This document shows, piece after piece, positions 1 through 12,900 of a DNA stretch of 64,000 nt; within the stretch, counting starts at the first letter, position 1, and each line of letters starts with the position of its first letter. Both the position numbers and the translations under genes were made by a program. The notes under the pieces are model-generated. The model had not been told where the DNA came from and searched no databases. It was given only the letters and a program-made list of their open reading frames with translations. Source of the DNA: Hydractinia symbiolongicarpus (lineage: Eukaryota; Cnidaria; Hydrozoa; Anthoathecata; Hydractiniidae); NCBI RefSeq assembly GCF_029227915.1, contig NC_079884.1, positions 8,494,001-8,558,000 on the forward strand, given 5' to 3'.

Positions 1-724
1 TCATGCTGATGAAGCCTGATATTGGCAGAAACAGCAGGAGTTTATAAATAATGAAATATATTCACAATTGTCTCACTTTATTGTAGTTAATCCCTGTTAA
101 TTTTAGTGGTTTTATCTATCTAAAATAAGACGTGTAAGACGGAGATTTGATTCTTATAAAAGATGTTCTTAGGAGATTTTGTTATAGCTTAGCGTTTCTT
201 TTGGTCAATTTTATTAATAACTAGATAAATCGGAAGACAATTTTTCGGCGATTTTTGTACCCGCAAAGCTTAAAATTTAGCCCCCAGCTGCTAAATTCAA
301 GACTCAGTCTTGACTAAGTCTTGAAAAAGTCTGGATTTGCCCCTGCAGTGGTACCTCCAACTTGGCACCAAAGAAACCGTGAGATTTGTCTATAAGGCGC
401 AGGGCTGGTAAGAATTAAAATGTCTTTCGAACCAGCTTTGATTACCTTCAAACTGTAGTAAGAAAAAAAAGGGAAGATTTAACCATTTTACCATTAACCA
501 AAAAAGGGAAGATTTGACCATTTTTTTAAAATTTCTTCATCAAAAAGCACGTATAATAATAAAGAATGCTAATACACCACATTCTAAATCGAAATGAATT
601 GCATTTAATAAAAAAGCTAACATGTTATTTATGAATCTTTTATGAATTATGCTGTACGCGCATTTAAATCACACGCCAACTTATCATAAAATTTTAGCAA
701 GTCGAGGGCGGGTATTTTTTTAAG

Positions 725-3484
725 ATGGCTGCTGGTTTTCGTAAACTTATAAATGATGTTGGAAAAATGTGTTACGAAAAAACAGATAACGATGCTCGCA
801 TGTTTCGTTTTAAAAAAGAAGAAGAAGAAGATATCAAACGAAAAATAAAATATTTAAATGTTCATTTAAGAGATTCGCTACAACACCCTAAAACAGAACT
901 TGACCAGTTGATGGTGTATGGACACCTTGGCAATGCTTTCTACAAACTGAATGATTTTGATGAAGCGAGAAAGTACTACACAATGCAACTAGATATGGCA
1001 GTGGAATACAGAGACGAGGGAGCGCAAAGAATGGCACTTACTAATTTAGGTATTTCATCATCGACATTTTGTTTACTTTGCGCTTTTGGCTCCTTCAAAA
1101 TTAGATAGGGAAACAAAAAGTTCTTGCAATTTAAGTTGAACTTTATAAATAGCAAAATTATTACAAAAATTAATTCTTGCTTTCCCTCTCAATGCCATGC
1201 TTCTCAGGCACTGAAAATACAACCTTCCCAAAACCATTAACGCTTTTTAGATATGGGAAGGACAACGTAAAGTATAAGACTTCTGTCCCAGCCACTTGCT
1301 ACACCCGGAATCTTGGGGGAAAGGAAAAGCCTTCGGTTTTATGAAATTTCAGTGAATTCGTAATCTAAGTTCAGCCACTAAACCATCGACTTAGTATGTT
1401 TTGAGAATGCACAAAATAAACCCCTTTTAACTTTCTTTAACAACATTTCAACATTTATATACATCTCATTTTTCTATGGCCGACGAAGATGACAATAACA
1501 TTTTCTTGCTCGGGTATCGGACAGAAAAAGGTATTTCTATGTAAGTCCACAAAAGTTATGTCCGATAGGTGACACAGTCATATTTGAAGTGCATATTTGT
1601 ACAATCCACCAGAAATAAATTTTCGCTTCGTCTGAGTTAAATATAGTGATGTTTTAGTGTTTACAAATAGCGTCAATCTCGCCCCCAGGGTTTTTTGCCT
1701 TTTTGACATCAAGGCGGGCAGCGAAATTTAGCCGTCAAGTAAGCGCTAGCGGCCCTTAGGCAACAAACCCTGGGGAAGAGGATGAAAATAGCGTTTGGGT
1801 TGATTTGAAACAAACTACTGACCGCGAACAGGCGTGTACGGCAGGCAAACAATTTAAAGCAATGCTACGCGCATGTCTAGCAAGTATGGTAACACACAGT
1901 TGGATAGAGGGAATAGCCAATCGTTAAAAAACAATAAACTTCATTTGATTTATATTAAAGACTGGAAACGTAAACATATTTTGTAGCTTTACGTATAACA
2001 ACATACATCTCATTTTAGGTGTTCTACATAAAATTAGACATAATTTTAAAGAGGCCGTTGACAAATTTAACCAAGCTCTAACAATAGCTCTCAAAACAAA
2101 CAACAGATATGCACAGGGACGTCTTTACAACAACATGGCAAATATATACGAGCTTACAATGGATTACGAGAAAGCTGTTGAATACCAAAAACTTCGACTT
2201 GATATTGCGACACAGTTAAGAGACAGAGATGGTGAAGCGAAAGGCTGTGCCGCCCTCGGAGCTTTGTATCACGCCCAGAAAGACTTTTCTAATTCTATCA
2301 GGTACTTTTTAATCTTCAGATAGCAGATCTCCTAAATTAAATGTATGTCCTTACGAACGTTACACAGCATATACCAAGGATTGATGAAATTTTGACTAAA
2401 TTAAAATTGAATCCACTCGAGTTCTCACAGCGAAATTAATTCACGCTGAAATTAGAAATGTGTTTCAAAATCTTCCCGTTATTTTTTTTAAATAAACCAG
2501 TCTTCGTTAATCATGATTTGCTCAGTGTTTGGTCAGTTTGGCGTAATTTCGTAAAACTAAATCATGCCTTTTCCAGAAAAAATGGGGCTCTAATGAATAA
2601 ATTGTCCACTTAAAGTAATATGCGTTCTAAATGTAAGGTTATTTACGAGAAGTTAAATGCTTCTTCTTATAATACAAAAACAAACCTCACTACACTTATA
2701 TTTTCTCTTTCTTCTATAAACAACAAAAATTTCTTGGTGGTATATATTACACATAAAACATTTTTACAGTTGAAATTAATCTCTTATAAATAAGTGAAAC
2801 AAAAATTTCGATTACTCAAAATATAAAGTACACGTTTTTCTACAAGCAACTCCAATTTTTCATTTCAGACTCAGTTGCTAAAGGCGAAATTGTGATTTTA
2901 GCATCAAAATTGACCTAGTGTATATATAATGATGATATATGTACACAACCCCAAACAGAACAAAACGGAACAAAATTTTTTAAAAAATAAGATAATCTTT
3001 ACCTAAATAAGCGCACATCATGGCTTCAAAAAGAACAATAACAAAAAAAAACAATTTCCAAAATATTTGGACTCGATTATTTCGGACAATGTCAAAGTCA
3101 CACTGACCAATTACAAACACTCGTTCTTTCACTAATCTTAGATTAGCCACAAAAGTCACGCTAGAATAGTTATAACGTAAACATTTAACTAATCCCCAAT
3201 TTAACCAATCCCCAATTTAACTAATCATCAGTGTGGATTGGTAAAAAGTAAAAAAAACAAATTATTTTGGCAGGTTTTATGAGCAGCTAATGGACAGTCT
3301 ACGACGTTCGTTAAAGATTCTCGACACATTAGCAGATGACGAAAGTGCAAGTGAAGACGAAGGGTACGTTGATGTAGATGAAGACGCAGAAGAACAGAAC
3401 GAAGACGATAACGCCACCACAAAGAAAAAAGGAAAACTTGGAAAAGTTAAAAACGCTTTCTCCAGAAATAAGAAAAAGAAGTAA
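725..3484 (+). CDS. TPR repeat protein, 272 aa, three exons
   Basis: Exons 725-1049, 2019-2301 and 3274-3484. Donors are TTTAG|GTATTT and ATCAG|GTACTT; acceptors are ATTTTAG and TTGGCAG. Phases agree (819 nt, 273 codons with stop). The ATG has a good context (AAGATGG). The protein carries about four tetratricopeptide-like helical pairs (roughly residues 55-190) with alternating YxxLGNxxYxLxDYxxAxxYxxxxLxxA spacing, as in LGN/AGS3- and TTC28-type scaffolds. The tail is strongly acidic (about residues 220-250, E/D-rich) and ends in a lysine-rich patch. TPR arrays are protein-protein adaptors, so a soluble scaffold role is likely, but the partner cannot be read from sequence. I see no GoLoco or other C-terminal domain, so this is shorter than LGN. 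Intron 1 contains a MITE and a SINE body. A missing 5' exon is possible but not needed. Confidence 0.8.
1674..1785. mobile_element. Small MITE with CAATCTCG/CATCCTC termini
   Basis: About 112 bp inside intron 1 of the TPR gene. The ends are imperfect inverted repeats (CAATCTCGCCCCCAGGG on the left, its counterpart ending GGGGAAGAGGATG on the right). The 9-mer AAATAGCGT directly flanks it at 1665-1673 and 1786-1794, a 9-bp target site duplication. The termini resemble the other CAACCTCG-type elements in this window. Confidence 0.7.
1815..1925 (+). mobile_element. Diverged SINE body fragment
   Basis: This stretch aligns along its length with the body of the tRNA-derived SINE at 23,061-23,330 (CTGACCGC, CAGGCAAAC, AGCAATGCT and GAATAGCC blocks in the same order). 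The tRNA-like head is absent, so it is a 5'-truncated old copy. Confidence 0.55.
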
Positions 3485-3892
3485 CAGGCTACTTTTAATA
3501 CAAAATACACGCCTATTATTAAAAAAGTTGTAAGTTGCATGCAAAAACAACCACGTTCAATTACAAATGATTAGAAATATAAAAATATGAAAATATGTAG
3601 AAACAACATTTCGAAACAAACCAGGACAATTTTTGTTTAGAACGGCTGACCAGGGTCAAGTCTCTTTACGTTTCGAGAAATTTCTATCAGAAAAAACACA
3701 AGAAATGTATATTTTTATGAACAAAAATCTCGCTTTTAATAGGATATTGTAATACAACGAAATCACTGTTTTAAAGGTAAACAGAACAGCTGATAAGATT
3801 TCCTTACTTATTTAGTTATTATATGTTACTGTGCTACCTGTGGCAGCTGGACTCCCTGTGGCAGCTGGATTCCCTCTCACTTCTGGTTTCAT

Positions 3893-3898
3893 TTTATT
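3893..3898 (-). promoter_or_regulatory. AATAAA polyadenylation signal of the MetX-type gene
   Basis: On the minus strand an AATAAA hexamer lies about 7 nt past the stop codon of the terminal MetX exon. It supports that exon being the last one, although the 3' UTR would be very short. Confidence 0.4.
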
Positions 3899-3904
3899 GC
3901 ACCA

Positions 3905-6900
3905 TTATTCCGTATGAATTAAATAAATTAAAATACAACAAAGAGAACGAATAACTACCTTCATTTCTTTCCCCATTCCATCTACATCCAGTAAAAAGGT
4001 ATCATGTCCAAAATGGCCGTCATTTATATAGAATTCAACATTTTTGTTCCCTGAAAGATAAAACAGTTGAGCAATAGACCTTTCCCGAATAACCTAATTA
4101 TGTCAAACTCAATTAAAGAGGTCGATACTAAAAATGATTCTTATCCCTAAGTTCTTTAGCAAAAGGTAGAAAAAATTACCTAATTTCGTAAATATTTATG
4201 TTCGTTAATTGCCTCAATTACGAGCTGTTACGGTCAAACCCTTCGTATACCCTAGCTTTTTAAAAATAGCCTCGTTTTTAAAATAATTATTTTCTTTAAA
4301 TCGAATCCAACCAAATTATTATATTGCTCTAAAAACTTCAGTTTTTGTCATGATAATTTAATATTCTATCTGAATATCCTTATTTCAAGAGCTTAGAAAT
4401 ATTATAAAATTTTGGATGACGTCATATTTATTATAATTTATGAAATTCGGGAAAGGTGTATTGACATCATTTTTTTACATTGTACCTTCTGTAAACTTAC
4501 TAGCTTTTTGGAACGTCATCTTCATGCTGCTGTAAGCCAGAAAAAAACTATGCTCCAGTTAGAGTAGAAATAGAGGTAAAAAAAACACAAGGGCTTAGAT
4601 TTAAATGGCCCAATAAGATTTGATGTAAACTAGTTTAGAAAATCACTAAATCGATGATTTAGAATAAAGAAGAAAAATCTTTGCCGAAAATGAACCTACG
4701 AAAATAAAAAAACTGTTGACATCATTTTAAAAAAAATTCCGTCAATGACACAAACAGGAACCAGCTAAAAACCCAAAACCCACCATCTCAAGATTAGATT
4801 TACCGAACGTTAAAGTCGTTTACCTCCTTGTGCAATATAGCGGGCTGCATCTTTTTGTTTTGATACAGGATATAAAATATCAGAAGAGGCTCCCATAACC
4901 TATAATAAAGTGAATTATATCCACAGAAAAAAATGACCATTTTACTATCATATCACAACAGTGAAATTATATCATCGACAATTCTCAAAAATGTGAGAAT
5001 ATTCCACAAAAATAAAGTTAGTATTTGGTGCCAATTAGCTGCAAATAAAACAAAAAAGCAATTATTACCAGCGTTGGACATTTAATTTGAGCAAATCCTT
5101 CTGCCATACTGCCATGATTTTCTCCAATATCAAATATATCCATGGCCTACAAACACAAACACGAATACAGAAATATGAATACAGATATATAAACAGAAGT
5201 TTGCAGAAATATCACACGCATATAGAGCGTTTACCTTTGAAAGATAGATGATGCTGTTCGGGTCGTACTTTGTTCTTTTAATGAAACTTTCGCCCTTAAT
5301 TAAAACACATGTTCTTAAAACCAAAACACTATTGTATGATACTAAATATGGCGTACAAATAGAGCGTTATATAATCACATTTAGAAGAAATAAAACCACT
5401 TATTCTCACTTTGATCTCCAGAAATTGATTAAACTTGTGATTGTGGAGGTATCCCAAGGGGATACACCAACTGGACAACAAAAAGAACCTCAAATTATTA
5501 CTTAAAAATAAAAAAAAGAGATAAAGGACATATTCCCATCACATATTTACGTGCAGTTGTTTAAAGAATAATGGTCTTTTTCAAAAAGTTCATGTGTCTT
5601 GCTTTTGTGTCCTATAACCTCAAGAGAATCTGTGAAGCATTGGGTCTGTTTACATAGTTTTTTCTTCAAAAATTAATGCAAGTTAATGGGGAATATTATT
5701 TTTCGAAAACACGAATGTAAAACACCACCTTAACTTTTTCACCTCACCTATATTGCTGCAAGCTGTTATTTGTAAAACGGAGTCTACAAAGTCTTGCTTT
5801 TGTTCAACTTTGATTTTTCCTTTTTTGTTTGTTTTATCTTGCAAGAATACCATGGCACATGTGATGTAAACATTCATTTGTCTACATAAATCACCATCAG
5901 TTTTTACCTGATGTCTTATGTAATCTTCAATAAGAAACTCAGTTGAACGGTATCTTGGCAAGCTGTTGTCCGAGTCGTCAACCTTCATTGTTTTGAACCT
6001 TTCGTCCCATTCCGGACCACTTCGATATGTCAGTGTGGCAATTTTCCTAGAAAATATATTCACCAGTGTAAGGGTAAAGCAAGGTTAAAAAAAAGGAATC
6101 ATATGCTTTGAAGGAAAAGGGAGAAAATTTTTAATATTTGAGGGGAAAAATTGTGACTTAAATTGAAATATGAAGTTGAAAGCTAATCGCTTTAACATTA
6201 TAGGAATCTGGTATACGCAGGTACAGAACAGAAAAATCAAAGATGCTTATCTTAATTTCTCTATACATTTGTGATTATTAAGTACACATTTTGTATACAT
6301 CGGCAATAACTACGCAATTTCCTGGCTTAGCATGGACTAACATGTAGCTGTGGTAAGGGACTATTAAAAAATGCTTACACTAAACACAGGCCTCATGATT
6401 ACAAAGCAAACAGCTAAACCACTCTGTTACATGTCTTTTTGTATATTTTCCGAAAATAAACTTTTGTTGGGAGCGCATCTTAAAATGAAATTTCCAATCT
6501 TAGTGTGTCTTACCTCGCCAGTCGTGTTCCATCAAAAGGAATGCCAGTCTCATAGTAATGTCCATTATTCCATTTCGGATCCATCATCAAAGCAACACGT
6601 TGTAAATATCTGAATGCAATGGCTGAGGGAGCTGAATTACCAGCTGCAGATATACTGACAATCCTGTGAATAAAAAAACGTAAACAAATAAAAACGTTTC
6701 CATAGCACACAAAAAATATAAAAGTAGCTCACCTAAAACCATCTTTTCGTTTCAATTCATATAAACAATGATTCGAATTTTTTTTGTGAGCTTACAAAAG
6801 TATAAAAATCGAACATGCTTTTTTTTTCTTCTTTGGTGGCTTGGGAATAGCAACTTAAAAAAATAGCTTTGTTGTTTTTTTGTTAACAAAGAAATGTTTA

Positions 6901-9900
6901 TTTTCAGATAAGATGAAGTCAGATAAAAAAAACGGATGCTGACGGGTTTTGATGTTGCACTGTAAAAAACAAAGCCCTCAGACAGGGCACAGACCTCGCA
7001 AGCTCGGTCTGTACTTTTGACCACAGGCTTTGTATTTCACAGTACAACATTATATATACTCTTAAAAAAAACAAAGATAACAACTTCCTACCTGTCAATG
7101 GACTGAGGATACTGTTTAGCCGAAGAAAATGCTGCCAAACCACCTAATGATGCTCCGACCACTGCATGCACCTAATAAAAATTAAAAGAAAAACAAACAT
7201 CTAACACTAGAAGAAAGACAAATATCTAACTATTATATAATTGAATAAAAAAGTTTTTAAAAGACGACGTTTTCACATCAACGTTTAAAGTAAATAAAAA
7301 CAAAAAAACACATGATTACAATTGCAATTTTTGATGCATTAGACTGAAAAAGGTTATACCTTGTGAATGCCAAGCATATTTAACAAAAGAAATTGTGAAT
7401 GAACCATATCACCAATTGAAACAATAGGAAAGTCACCACCATATGGCTATACAAAATGAAATAATAAATGCATTTATCAAAATCATAAGAACCGATGACA
7501 CAATAATAAAACTTAATAAATAATCCAAATCATACCTTACCAGTGATGGGATTAATACTTGATGGTCCTCTATAATACCATAGAGTTAAAGTTAAAAATA
7601 TATACACCAGCAAGTATAGGAGTGTATACCTGTTAATTACATATAGCTTACCACAATAACAAAATTTAGGCTCAGACAGGGGAATATACTAAGCTTATTT
7701 CTCAGCCTTGGTAAATCTTTTTATTGTGTTTTTCTTGTATTACGGGTATTTTAATTAGTCATATACTTTTCTATTTTTTCTCGTACACAATAAGACTTAA
7801 TTAACATCACTATACTGTTTGAAATTGCATTGAATTTTCTGTTGCTACTGTTGTTTTAAACATCTTACCCCAACAGGCAACGTATCATTTTTAAATTTGT
7901 TTCTGCAATAAGCATAATGTAAGCATACTCTAACCGTGATTGTGATTTTCGCATCAGAAGTAAATCACAGCCTGATTTCGAATTTTCAGTTGGCTTATAA
8001 AAAAAATCTAAAATTTAGAATTCTTACGTTGATCCATAGCAGCTGCCAAGAAGGTTAACACAAATGACAAAAAATTTGTTTGTATCCAATGACAATCCAG
8101 GTCCAATAAATTTTTCCCACCAGCCGGGAGAAGAATCTTTCAGTACCTTAAGTTAGAGTTAATTGAACACATTAAACATGATATTCATGTCATAAACTTA
8201 TGCAAGATATTCACCTGAATATGAATTTGTCGTTGATAAACAAAGTGAGTTTCAATATTTATCTATTAGACAACTGCATGCTAAATTTTCAGGTCCTATA
8301 CCTTTCAGAGGCTTTGATCTTGGCCATTACTCGAAACTAACCTAAAAATCTCTATGAAATCCTTATAATGGGGAAAATATAATAACTCCTGTTAGGATAA
8401 TCCTTAGAAGTTGAAACTTGCAACACAACTTTGTTTCATCAAGAAGAATCACTTGGAATAATTTGGACACGTGACTAATCCGATTTACCGATTTTGTCGG
8501 ATTTTACCTGAAAATCGGAAAAAAACAGATTTTCGGGTAATTTTTGGCAATTTTTTATCCGATCCATGTAAAAACCGGAAGATATGTTAAATAACTTTTA
8601 TTTAACTTTCAGAAACTTCAAACAGAATGTAAAAATTCGCTCTAGAACAAAAGTAATTAAATTTTAAGCAGATGTGGCATTTTTACCAATTTTCAAGCTT
8701 CTGATGACGTCACAGAAAATGTGCTGACGCAAACAAAAATTTATTGCCGCCATTTTGTTCCTTTTATGGCGCACTATAAGTGTGCCAAGTTTGATTCAAT
8801 TTGAAGAATCCTATGAAGAGTTATTGAGGGGGGATCCAAATTTTGATTACTCTCTACCTGTGTGCAAAAGTAACAACTTTGCAGCCTGTCAGTTACAGAG
8901 TATTGACCATTCAACCCTTTAAGCCAGGTGTTAAAAATGAAAAAAAAACTTTCTTTGTTTCATTAATTTTGTCTAATTTTGAACAATTCCTAAAAATTTA
9001 AAAGAAACTTACAAGGTTGCTTCTTGCATGTGGATTAGCAGACAGACCATGCTGCAGTAAGACAACATTGTCCTTTGCATCATTTAATTTACCCCAAGCT
9101 TCATAGGCCAAATGAAGTTCAGGTAAAATAGCACCATACTGACATTGAAACGGATGCCTGCTGTAAACTATGGTTTCCTCTGCATTCTTTGTAACTCGAT
9201 CATAAGCAGGCTCTGGTTCCTCCGATCTATAACAAGTAGTTTCATCAAATATTTCTTAATCTTTAAAAAAAAAACAAAGTAAAAACGAAACGTATGCTTG
9301 TCTTAAAGCAGGATTGTTGAATCTTGTTGTATATTAGACAGGAAGCTCATACTCTTTTGTGCTTAATTGTAGGGGGGCCAAATTGCACTTTTTCGAATTT
9401 TTTACCCCAAAAATCATTTTATAATGCCCCCCCCCCCCTATTTTATCGAAATTTGAGAATGAGACCCACCTCTTCATTTTATTATCACCCCCACCCCCAC
9501 CCCCACCCCCCATAATACGTTTTTTGGATATCACAAAGCAGCATCTTTTCTTATAATCAAAACACAACTCTCTTTTGGAACAAATCTCAAGAAAAAATAC
9601 TATTTACAGGTTAATAATAATAACAAATATTAACAAAATGTCAGCACAGTTTATTCCTTAAAGCTGTTATCTTTATTTTTAGTTGTTTCACTAGTGTTAG
9701 TTTATTTATAGTTAGCCGTTTCCATTTTTTTTCACCTTCCCTCCCATTTTACAGAAAATTTCCTACCCCCTTAGGTCATTATCATGACACCCGCATCCTC
9801 ACTTTAAGAAAATTCCCCGGATTACTCACCTTAGCATTTGGTTTACATCAGAGTTTCATACTTTCTCATATCAGTTTCGATTGAAAAAGCTGTTAAACAG

Positions 9901-12900
9901 TTTGAGAAGTGAAAGAAAGGACTAGAAAAGAATGAGTTGAAAGTTAATGCAGCAAAGTCAAAAGTCATGACTAGTAACATAGAAACCAAGTGTTGGAAAG
10001 TGGTCTTGTGGAGTTTGCAGGAAAAGGTGTAGTAAATTAATTTTTGTCACATTGGGTACATAAGAAGTGCAGTAGTATTGCAGGAAGGTTATAAGAGCTG
10101 ACATTCAAGTTTGCATGTAAGTGTTGAAAAGATAAGATTGTAAACGAAAAATTATTCTTATCTTTAATGATGTACAACAGTGGCTTGTTACAGATATAGT
10201 TGAGAATTTCTGTTACTTCTCTAAGAAGTGTTGCATGGTAGTGAGACATATGTAGTGAAGCAGCAAGACCTTGACCATTAAGAAAGGAATGATATAAAAG
10301 CAGGTTCACAGTTCATTTGCCAGGTAACCCAGGTCAGCATAAAGAATGGTGGGTAACTTGTTTAATGACTTATGATTTCCATGTATTTGATCATCCTGGT
10401 TCATTCGAATCCTTTGGTTACTAAAGTAAAATGTCAGTACATGTGTGAGGATTATATTACATTAGGCAGGTAACTGATCAATCACTGTTAAGAGCCATGA
10501 CAATGACAAGGACAAAGAGTTGCAAATGGCTGTAAAATGGTTGTTAACAGTACGGCCAAAAAATTGCTCAATACAACCAACCACAGAGTCAGAATGCATA
10601 TCAGCAGTTATAATTGAGTGCTGCTATTCAGTGCTATAATTGCCATTCCAAATTTCTTTACATGATAGTATCCGTTACTTGCTAGTGAGAGACATCAAAG
10701 TTACGTCCGCATAAAAATTGTGTAAGAGCCAAGGTTTGGTGGCTTGACATGAATAAACAGGTTGCGAGGTATGTTCAACAATGTCAAGTTGAGAATAATG
10801 CAGAACCTAAATCGAATTTGATCCTGTCTGCTTCAGTACCAGAGACATCATGGTTGATGATTGGCTGTAATATATGGGGTCCATTTCCAGATGGTGGATT
10901 GGAAGGATTGAAGGGTAGTTTTACAAAATTAATTTCTCAATTACTGTACCTTCTGCAACGTAGGACTGGTGAAGCGACAACAAAACAGATCTTTGGGTGA
11001 GATGCGAGAGACAAACTTCCATCTCTTCCACAAAAGCACTTGCCTACTACAGCTATTTTAAAGCAACATAACAAGAAAAGAAAGGAGACTATAAATATGT
11101 TAAGAGAAATACAAGGTCCTAGCACAACCTTAATGTTGGTCAAAGTGTTCTTGTTAAAGATGCATTAAAGATTTGTGACAAAATTACACTTCAATGTGCA
11201 TTGTCAACCTACAATCATCACTAAAACAAACCAGTCTATTGTTTAATGGAAAGAGATCGCAGAAGTTTTTAATCATGTGAAACTATTTTGTTCTTGTTAG
11301 TTTGTAACACTTAAAATAACCAAGTGTTGATTAATTTTTTTTTTTCGGTTCAGCGGTTGTTTTATTTGATAGTATATATTTTGAAGCTTTATTTAGTTTT
11401 GGAGAGATGTTGTATATCATTCCTTGTAGTTATATCTGCCATATTACTGAATTTATCCATTCTGTTTTTTATTTACAGAATTATATATTTAAAAAATATT
11501 ATTTGTATAACTACTTATCATTATCATCATCATTCTCGGCTTAACGTCCGTTTTCCATGCTAGCATGGGTTGGACGGGGCATATTAATGAGCCTCTTCCA
11601 ATCTGATCTAGACTGTGTTAGATCTAAACTCAACTTCCCTTGTATCAAGTCTGTCCTTATAACCTCCTGCCAAATCTCGGTCTGGGCTTCACTTTCTTAC
11701 CCAATTAACCTCCTCCATTTTTTTCCAAGTGCCCCAGCCAATTGAATCCTCTTATCTGGATAACATCTTTAATTCTATGGATACTTAGCCTGCTTCTTAG
11801 CTCATCTGAACTCTTTCTGTCTCTCAGACTGGCGTTACACATCCACCTAACCATTCTCATATCATTCCTTTTTAAACGGTCAAGATCTTCCTGCTTCACT
11901 GCCCATGTCTCACTACCGTACAACATAACATTTCTTACACAGGCCTCATACAACCTACCTTTTACCTCAATTGACAAGACTCTGCTAGTCAACAAAGGAA
12001 GTAACTCTCTGAACTTCTTTCAAGCAGAACCTATCCTGCAAGTAACACTTCTTCCAACACCCCCTTCACTGCCCAACATATCACCTAAGTAACAGAAGTT
12101 CTCAACTATCTCAAACAAACCACTGTTGTACATCATTAAAGCTGGAAATACTTCATTCTCTATAATCTTACCTTTGCAAAGCTTGTATACAAACTGAATG
12201 TCAGCTCTTAGCCTTACACCAATACTACTGCACTTCTTATGTATCCAATGCTTGCAAGTCTGACAAAAAATTGAGTTAATACCAACCCCTTTCCTGCAAA
12301 CTCCACAAGGTCACTTTCCAACTACAAGGTCACACTTGGTTGCAATGCTACTAATCATGACTTTAAACTTTGCTGTGTTCACCCTTAGCCCTTTCTCTTC
12401 TAGTCCTTTCTTCCACTTCTCAAACTTTTCAACTAATTCTTCCATCGACTCTGCTATGAGAACCAAATCATCTGCATAAATAACTCCCATGGACAACCTG
12501 TTCTGAACTCCATCGACAGCGCTTCTAAGACTAGAACAAACAACAAAGGACTAAGTACTGATGTACATTAACAGTTACACTAAATTCATTACTAAGTGAA
12601 TCGTTAATCTTAACACGACTTCTAGCATTGCTGTAAATAGACTAATTTTCTCATACCCCACCAAATAACTTTTTGTAATAAGCTCAACTCCAATATATCC
12701 AGATGCTTTTACCATCTCTGCAACAATACCTGATACTCCTGCAGCCTTGCCAATCTTCAATTTCCTAATAGCCTCCACTACCCATTCTGACTTGATCTGC
12801 ATAGATGGCCCTTCTGCAACATCATCATCAGACAAATTATCCTCATCCCAATCAAACTCAGTGTTAAGCAACCTCTGATAATAATTCTTCCAAGCTACCC